DNA of 64,000 bases from Pararheinheimera marina (lineage in GTDB: Bacteria; Pseudomonadota; Gammaproteobacteria; Enterobacterales; Alteromonadaceae), in NCBI RefSeq assembly GCF_042654345.1, contig NZ_JBHSGB010000006.1, positions 434,001-498,000 of the forward strand. Direction: 5' to 3'. The position numbers and the translations under genes were made by a program. The notes under the pieces were generated by a model that was given only the letters and a program-made list of their open reading frames with translations, made no database searches and was not told the origin of the DNA. Numbering within the stretch: position 1 is the first letter of the stretch; the number at the start of each line of letters is the position of its first letter. Below are positions 59,977 to 64,000 of the stretch, in pieces.

Positions 59977-60984
59977 TTGATTGAGCGTTTAAAACAGGAT
60001 TTTTACCTGATGATGGTGACACTGGTCGGCGTGCTGGCCAGTTGCACCCTGGTACCTTTTGTACTCTACCGACTGGTCAGTGAAGATTATCTGGTCGCTA
60101 CGGTCGACCTGCTGCTGATCAGTACCTGCACGCTTTCAGTAAAATGGGCCTGGCGCACTGGTGATACTGAGCGACCTGGCCTGATGATGGCGCTGGCATT
60201 TTGTATTGGCGCCGTCACTGTGGTGTATAAACTCGGCTCAGATGCGTTGTACTGGATTTACCCGCTGATGGTGTTTCTGTTTTTTCTGGTGGCTCCACTC
60301 AAGGCTCTTTGGTTGTTATTGTCCATGCTGACGGCTATTGCCCTGCTCTACCTGTCCAACCAAAGCCACATCTTTGCCAGCGCCTTTCAGTTTGTCGTCT
60401 TTATCGCTACCACATTAATCACCTGCGTCTTTGCCTATATTTTCGCATACCGCACTCATGTTCAGCGCAATGAGCTTAGAACACTGGCCACCATAGACCC
60501 ACTGACTGGCGCCCGTAACCGGCATCATCTATCCGATGAGCTTTCGGGTGCCATGCAGCGTTATCGTACCTCAGGTAACGATTCAGGTTTGATGTTGCTC
60601 GACCTCGACCACTTTAAAAGCATTAATGACCAATATGGCCACCAGACTGGGGATCAGATCCTGGCGCAGCTAATCCCCTTGCTGCGCCAGATGCTGCGCC
60701 AGCAAGACCAAATCTATCGTTATGGCGGCGAAGAGTTTGTCATTCTGGTACAAGGCATTCAGCTGGCTGATTTGCATCAGCTGGCAGAAAAAATCCGCCA
60801 TGGCATCTGGCAACAACTAACGCTGCCGGATGAAAAAACCATCACCACTTCTATTGGCATTGCCTGCACCAGTCAGGCCCGTGACTGGCCACATTGGCTG
60901 CAGCTGGCCGATCAGGCGCTGTACCAGGCCAAACATCAGGGCCGCAACAAAGTGATGCTGGCAGAAAACACAGTTACGACTTAA
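59977..60984 (+). CDS. Membrane-bound diguanylate cyclase (GGDEF)
   Basis: A 335-residue protein with five to six N-terminal hydrophobic segments (about residues 10-165) and a GGDEF domain. The active site is GGEEF (YRYGGEEFVIL), and the inhibitory RxxD site is present five residues before it (RQQD). It should make cyclic di-GMP under feedback control. The start is TTG at 59977, with AGAGG 7 nt upstream; an ATG 33 bp later lacks a good site. The sensory input is probably in the membrane part and is unknown. Confidence 0.9.
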   Translation: MIERLKQDFYLMMVTLVGVLASCTLVPFVLYRLVSEDYLVATVDLLLISTCTLSVKWAWRTGDTERPGLMMALAFCIGAVTVVYKLGSDALYWIYPLMVFLFFLVAPLKALWLLLSMLTAIALLYLSNQSHIFASAFQFVVFIATTLITCVFAYIFAYRTHVQRNELRTLATIDPLTGARNRHHLSDELSGAMQRYRTSGNDSGLMLLDLDHFKSINDQYGHQTGDQILAQLIPLLRQMLRQQDQIYRYGGEEFVILVQGIQLADLHQLAEKIRHGIWQQLTLPDEKTITTSIGIACTSQARDWPHWLQLADQALYQAKHQGRNKVMLAENTVTT

Positions 60985-61049
60985 GTCGTAACGCCAGCCA
61001 GGAGCCTGTGCTTTATGCTGGCTTTATCTTGGCTTGCAGGAGTGTGCTG

Positions 61050-61448
61050 ATGTTACTGTTTTTTCTACCCCGTTACCTGGCGCTGAGCATTGTGGTGTTA
61101 CTCGGTGTGGCGTTGCTTCATGCGGTGCAGCCTGTCCGGCTGGGTTTTGTTGCCGATGTGCTGGCGCCACCACTGCTCTGCCTCTGGCTGGTTCGCTGGT
61201 ACCAGGGCCAGCATCCTCCTTTACAGCTGTCAGACCGGCCACGGCTCACCTATGGCCTCGCCATGCTGGACGCACTGTTGCAGGCGGCGCTGGTGTTTAT
61301 CAGTGTCGGTTCAATGCAGGCGATTGCCTTAAGCGATGCAGTGCTGAGCTTTTTTAGCGTGGTGGTGTTTCACACCCTGATGATTTATTTTGCCTTGGGC
61401 TACACCATCAGCAAAGGGGCTGTAACGCCAGCGTCCAAAGCCGCCTGA
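61050..61448 (+). CDS. Small hypothetical membrane protein
   Basis: A 132-residue protein with four hydrophobic stretches (about 2-22, 28-46, 63-83 and 90-112). No family is recognised. The ATG has AGGAG 7 nt upstream. It starts 65 bp after the diguanylate cyclase stop and is probably transcribed with it. Confidence 0.7.
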   Translation: MLLFFLPRYLALSIVVLLGVALLHAVQPVRLGFVADVLAPPLLCLWLVRWYQGQHPPLQLSDRPRLTYGLAMLDALLQAALVFISVGSMQAIALSDAVLSFFSVVVFHTLMIYFALGYTISKGAVTPASKAA

Positions 61449-61452
61449 AACA

Positions 61453-61481
61453 AAAAGGGCTGGTATTAAACCAGCCCTTTT
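61453..61481. terminator. Bidirectional terminator
   Basis: The 11-bp stem AAAAGGGCTGG / CCAGCCCTTTT begins 4 bp after the small membrane gene and is 17 bp past the ahpF stop on the other strand; it has A and T tracts on both sides. Confidence 0.9.
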
Positions 61482-61497
61482 GAATAGTTTCAGTGGA

Positions 61498-63045
61498 TTA
61501 ACTGCGTAGCAGGTGATCGAAAGCACCTAAAGCTGCAGTGGCACCAGAACCCATCGCAATAATGATTTGCTTAAATGGGGTGTTGGTGGCATCGCCAGCC
61601 GCATAGACACCATTCAATGAGGTCTTGCCATGGCCGTCGACGATAATCTCACCACGGTTGGTCAGCTCAATAGTTCCGCGCAGCCATTCAGTGTTTGGCA
61701 CCAGGCCAATTTGCACGAAGATACCTGCCAGCTCGACTGTTTTGCTGTCACCTGTCGCACGATCTGTGTACTGCAGGCCGACCACTTTGTTGCCATCCCC
61801 CAGCACTTCTGTGGTTTGCGCTTGTTTAATAATGGTGATGTTTGGCGTAGATTCGGCTTTTTTCACCAGCACGGCATCTGCACGCAGACTGGCATCAAAC
61901 TCCAGCACAGTCACATGTTCAACAATCAGTGACAAGTCCAGTGCGGCTTCAATCCCAGAGTTACCACCACCAATCACCGCCACTTTTTTGCCTTTAAACA
62001 GCGGGCCGTCACAGTGCGGGCAATAAGCGACGCCTTTACCACGGTATTCTTTTTCTCCCGGCACGTTCATTTCGCGCCAGCGGGCTCCGGTCGATAACAC
62101 CAGACTCTTGGCTTTTAATACCGCTCCGTTGGCCAGTTCCAGCTCCAGATGTTCAGTGCCCTGGCTCAGCTTCACCGCTTTCTGGCTGTTCATCACGTCC
62201 ACTTCATACTGACGGACATGGGCTTCTAAATTCGCTACCAGTTTTGGCCCTTCAGTTTCTTTCACAGAAATAAAGTTTTCGATACCTACGGTATCCGCCA
62301 CCTGACCACCAAAACGCTCAGCCACCACACCAGTGCGCAGGCCTTTCCGGGCTGAATAAATCGCCGCTGACGCACCAGCCGGGCCACCACCGACAATCAG
62401 CATGTCGTAGGGGGCTTTGGTTTTCAGTGCTTCGGCCTGACGGGCTGCCGCATTGCTGTCCACTTTGTTCAGGATATTGGTCAGGCTGATTGCACCTTGC
62501 GAGAACTGCTGACCATTCAGGAATACAGTAGGCACCGCCATAATGTTGCGTTTGCTCACTTCGTCCTGGAACACTGCACCATCAATCATGGTGGTTTTAA
62601 TCTTCGGGTTCACTGCCGCCATCACGTTCAGCGCCTGCACCACTTCAGGGCAGGTCTGGCAGCTTAAGGACACAAAAACTTCGAAGTTCAGTTCATCGGT
62701 CAGGCCGGCAATTTGCTCCAGCACCGCCTGCTCTTCTTTAATGGTGTGGCCACCTGAATGCAATAAGGCCAGCACCAGTGAAGTAAACTCGTGACCCAGC
62801 GGCACGCCGGCAAAACGGATCAGGCTGTTTTTCGCTGTGCCACGCACAGCCATCGACGGTGCGCGGACTGTGATGTCAGTTTCTTCTTTGACAGACACCA
62901 GCGGGCTTAAGCCAGCGATATCCGCAGCCAGGGCTTTAATTTCACCGGCTTTATCACTGTTATCTAATGCAACAACCAGCTCCACCGGGCTTTTCAGGTA
63001 TTGCAAATACGTCTGTAACTGAGATTTTAAGGTTGCATCTAACAT
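61498..63045 (-). CDS. ahpF: Alkyl hydroperoxide reductase subunit F
   Basis: A 515-residue flavoprotein that passes electrons from NADH to AhpC. The N-terminal thioredoxin-like part holds the disulfide SCQTC (C129 and C132, the same numbers as in E. coli AhpF), and the thioredoxin-reductase-like part has the FAD motif GGGPAGASAAIYSARKG and the redox-active YCPHCDGPL (C342 and C345). It lies 172 bp downstream of ahpC on the same strand and its transcription may be lowered by the hairpins between them. Confidence 0.97.
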   Translation of the reverse strand: MLDATLKSQLQTYLQYLKSPVELVVALDNSDKAGEIKALAADIAGLSPLVSVKEETDITVRAPSMAVRGTAKNSLIRFAGVPLGHEFTSLVLALLHSGGHTIKEEQAVLEQIAGLTDELNFEVFVSLSCQTCPEVVQALNVMAAVNPKIKTTMIDGAVFQDEVSKRNIMAVPTVFLNGQQFSQGAISLTNILNKVDSNAAARQAEALKTKAPYDMLIVGGGPAGASAAIYSARKGLRTGVVAERFGGQVADTVGIENFISVKETEGPKLVANLEAHVRQYEVDVMNSQKAVKLSQGTEHLELELANGAVLKAKSLVLSTGARWREMNVPGEKEYRGKGVAYCPHCDGPLFKGKKVAVIGGGNSGIEAALDLSLIVEHVTVLEFDASLRADAVLVKKAESTPNITIIKQAQTTEVLGDGNKVVGLQYTDRATGDSKTVELAGIFVQIGLVPNTEWLRGTIELTNRGEIIVDGHGKTSLNGVYAAGDATNTPFKQIIIAMGSGATAALGAFDHLLRS

Positions 63046-63151
63046 ATTCGACTCCTTTTGCTGCCACTACTGGTCTGCTGCTACTGCCTTTTCGGCAAAG
63101 CTTCGCCATGCGGGACAAATCCCACGGGCAAAACATACTTAATTCGGAAAG

Positions 63152-63202
63152 AAGCTGGCGGCCTGCGCCAGCTTTTATAACGAGGGGCTGGAGGTCAGCC
63201 CC
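63152..63202 (-). terminator. Two hairpins between ahpC and ahpF
   Basis: Reading on the minus strand, GGGGCTG / CAGCCCC (63184-63202) comes first, then AAGCTGGCG / CGCCAGCTT (63152-63174). The T-rich tract after the second is short. They could cause partial termination, so that ahpC is made in excess of ahpF. Confidence 0.65.
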
Positions 63203-63217
63203 ATGGTCTTTTCAGAC

Positions 63218-63784
63218 TTAGATCTTACCAACCAGGTCCAGAGATGGAGCTAAAGTCGCTTCACCCGGAGTCCATTTAGCTGGACATACTTCGCCATCGT
63301 GGTTTGCAACGTATTGAGCAGCCTGAACTTTACGGAACAGTTCTGCAGCGCTGCGGCCGATACCCAGGTCGTGGATTTCAGCAACTTTGATTTCGCCTTC
63401 CGGGTTGATCACGAAAGTACCACGCAGAGCCAGACCTTCTTCTTCGATCATCACACCGAAGTTACGGGTGATAGTACCAGTTGGATCACCGATCATTGGG
63501 TAGTTGATCTTCTTGATGGTTTCAGAAGCATCGTGCCACGCTTTGTGAGTGAAGTGAGTGTCAGTAGAAACTGAGTACACTTCAACACCGATTTCCTGGA
63601 ACTTGGCATAGAAATCAGCCAGGTCGCCCAGCTCAGTTGGACATACGAAAGTGAAGTCAGCTGGGTAGAACACCACAACAGACCATTTGCCAGCCAGGTC
63701 CTGATCAGTGACAGGAACGAATTTGCCATGGTGGAAAGCAGTGGCTTTAAACGGCTTAATTTTGGTGTTGATAATAGAAGACAT
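63218..63784 (-). CDS. ahpC: Alkyl hydroperoxide reductase subunit C (peroxiredoxin)
   Basis: A 188-residue typical two-Cys peroxiredoxin. The peroxidatic cysteine is C48 in FTFVCPTEL and the resolving cysteine C167 in GEVCPAKW. It reduces organic peroxides and H2O2, using AhpF. The ATG at 63784 is chosen: GGAG lies 7 nt before it, and the N-terminus MSSIINTKIKPF matches known AhpC proteins; an ATG two codons earlier would be too close. OxyR is the expected regulator, but I could not see a clear OxyR site. Confidence 0.97.
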   Translation of the reverse strand: MSSIINTKIKPFKATAFHHGKFVPVTDQDLAGKWSVVVFYPADFTFVCPTELGDLADFYAKFQEIGVEVYSVSTDTHFTHKAWHDASETIKKINYPMIGDPTGTITRNFGVMIEEEGLALRGTFVINPEGEIKVAEIHDLGIGRSAAELFRKVQAAQYVANHDGEVCPAKWTPGEATLAPSLDLVGKI

Positions 63785-64000
63785 TGTCATACTCCATGTT
63801 GGTTAGTGAAATTGAACATACATCAGATGTTGCACAGTGTAGTCCGACTGAATTATTTAATACAACGAATTAAATCCATAAATCTAATCAATTTAAATGA
63901 TTAAACAAAACTCAACCTGACTGAGCAACACTGCCAGCCCAGACTTCTGCACTAGACTGAAAGAAACTCAGCTCAAAGCATGGGGGCAAATTGTGACAGT
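63785..64000. other. Upstream region of ahpC, end of window
   Basis: An AT-rich stretch (63838-63910) that should hold the ahpC promoter. No certain element can be named. GTG at 63993 after GGGGG might begin a plus-strand gene that leaves the window, but only two codons are visible. Confidence 0.4.

Noticed and set aside
63785..64000. An OxyR site upstream of ahpC
   Set aside because: No stretch fits the spaced ATAG-N7-CTAT pattern convincingly; I did not call one.
1..64000. tRNA, rRNA, CRISPR arrays, prophage or integrative element genes
   Set aside because: Looked for on both strands; none seen, and the gene content is ordinary chromosomal.

Overview
The window looks like chromosomal DNA of a free-living aquatic gammaproteobacterium of the Rheinheimera/Alishewanella/Alteromonadales type. 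This is inferred from the mix of several TonB-dependent receptors (TBDRs), a tryptophan-halogenase-like protein in a receptor locus, an S46 dipeptidyl-peptidase, an imuA-imuB-dnaE2 mutasome, RraB, YjjX and an AhpC/AhpF pair whose sequences are clearly proteobacterial. No rRNA, tRNA, CRISPR array or prophage was seen. Gene density is high and no gene-free stretch exceeds about 300 bp.

Layout. 1-8568: a nutrient-uptake region. It holds a truncated LacI regulator with a Tat-exported sugar isomerase-like protein, then a TBDR, a flavin-dependent halogenase-like protein, an MFS transporter and a second LacI regulator. Three related LacI-type operators lie upstream of the TBDR (two) and the MFS gene (one). 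Three 52-bp perfect palindromes of REP type are spaced through the region. 8569-15860: a six-gene minus-strand operon (membrane-fusion protein, ABC ATPase, two FtsX/MacB-like permeases, NtrC-type regulator, histidine kinase). It has a recognisable sigma-54 promoter and, 66-112 bp further upstream, a pair of inverted repeats that look like the activator's binding sites. 15892-23130: small genes, an ABM/DUF2798 operon whose DUF2798 gene is broken by a palindromic MITE, a pseudouridine synthase, cytochrome b561, an MgtC/DUF4010 protein, a DUF481 outer-membrane protein, and an ArsR regulator with an Old Yellow Enzyme.

23187-35347: a second TBDR, an S46 dipeptidyl-peptidase and a POT oligopeptide transporter (a plausible peptide-scavenging pair), then yccF, an oxidoreductase-like small protein, an alkyltransferase-like protein, a ZIP transporter, a 2H phosphoesterase, a DMT exporter and a CynX-type MFS protein. 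35442-40949: an SOS mutagenesis operon with an excellent LexA box followed by imuA, imuB, dnaE2 and a translationally coupled 52-residue protein. 41046-47169: a K+ channel, a HAD phosphatase that probably starts at ATT, a Na+/solute symporter, a YhaJ-like LysR regulator with DoxX and pirin targets that share a 12-nt motif, and a secreted esterase.

47170-64000: a soluble four-PAS chemoreceptor-like protein, a DMT pseudogene with one nonsense codon, envelope proteins, acpH/sixA, rraB, a YebC paralogue, a third TBDR with a TPR-sulfotransferase, yjjX, an AraC-GyrI gene with an in-frame amber codon, an FMN reductase, a diguanylate cyclase, and the peroxide-detoxifying ahpC-ahpF pair. The most informative new observations are the sigma-54 promoter with its enhancer sites, the LacI regulon, the REP trio, the MITE insertion, the ATT start, the small SOS-operon protein and the two single-codon lesions.
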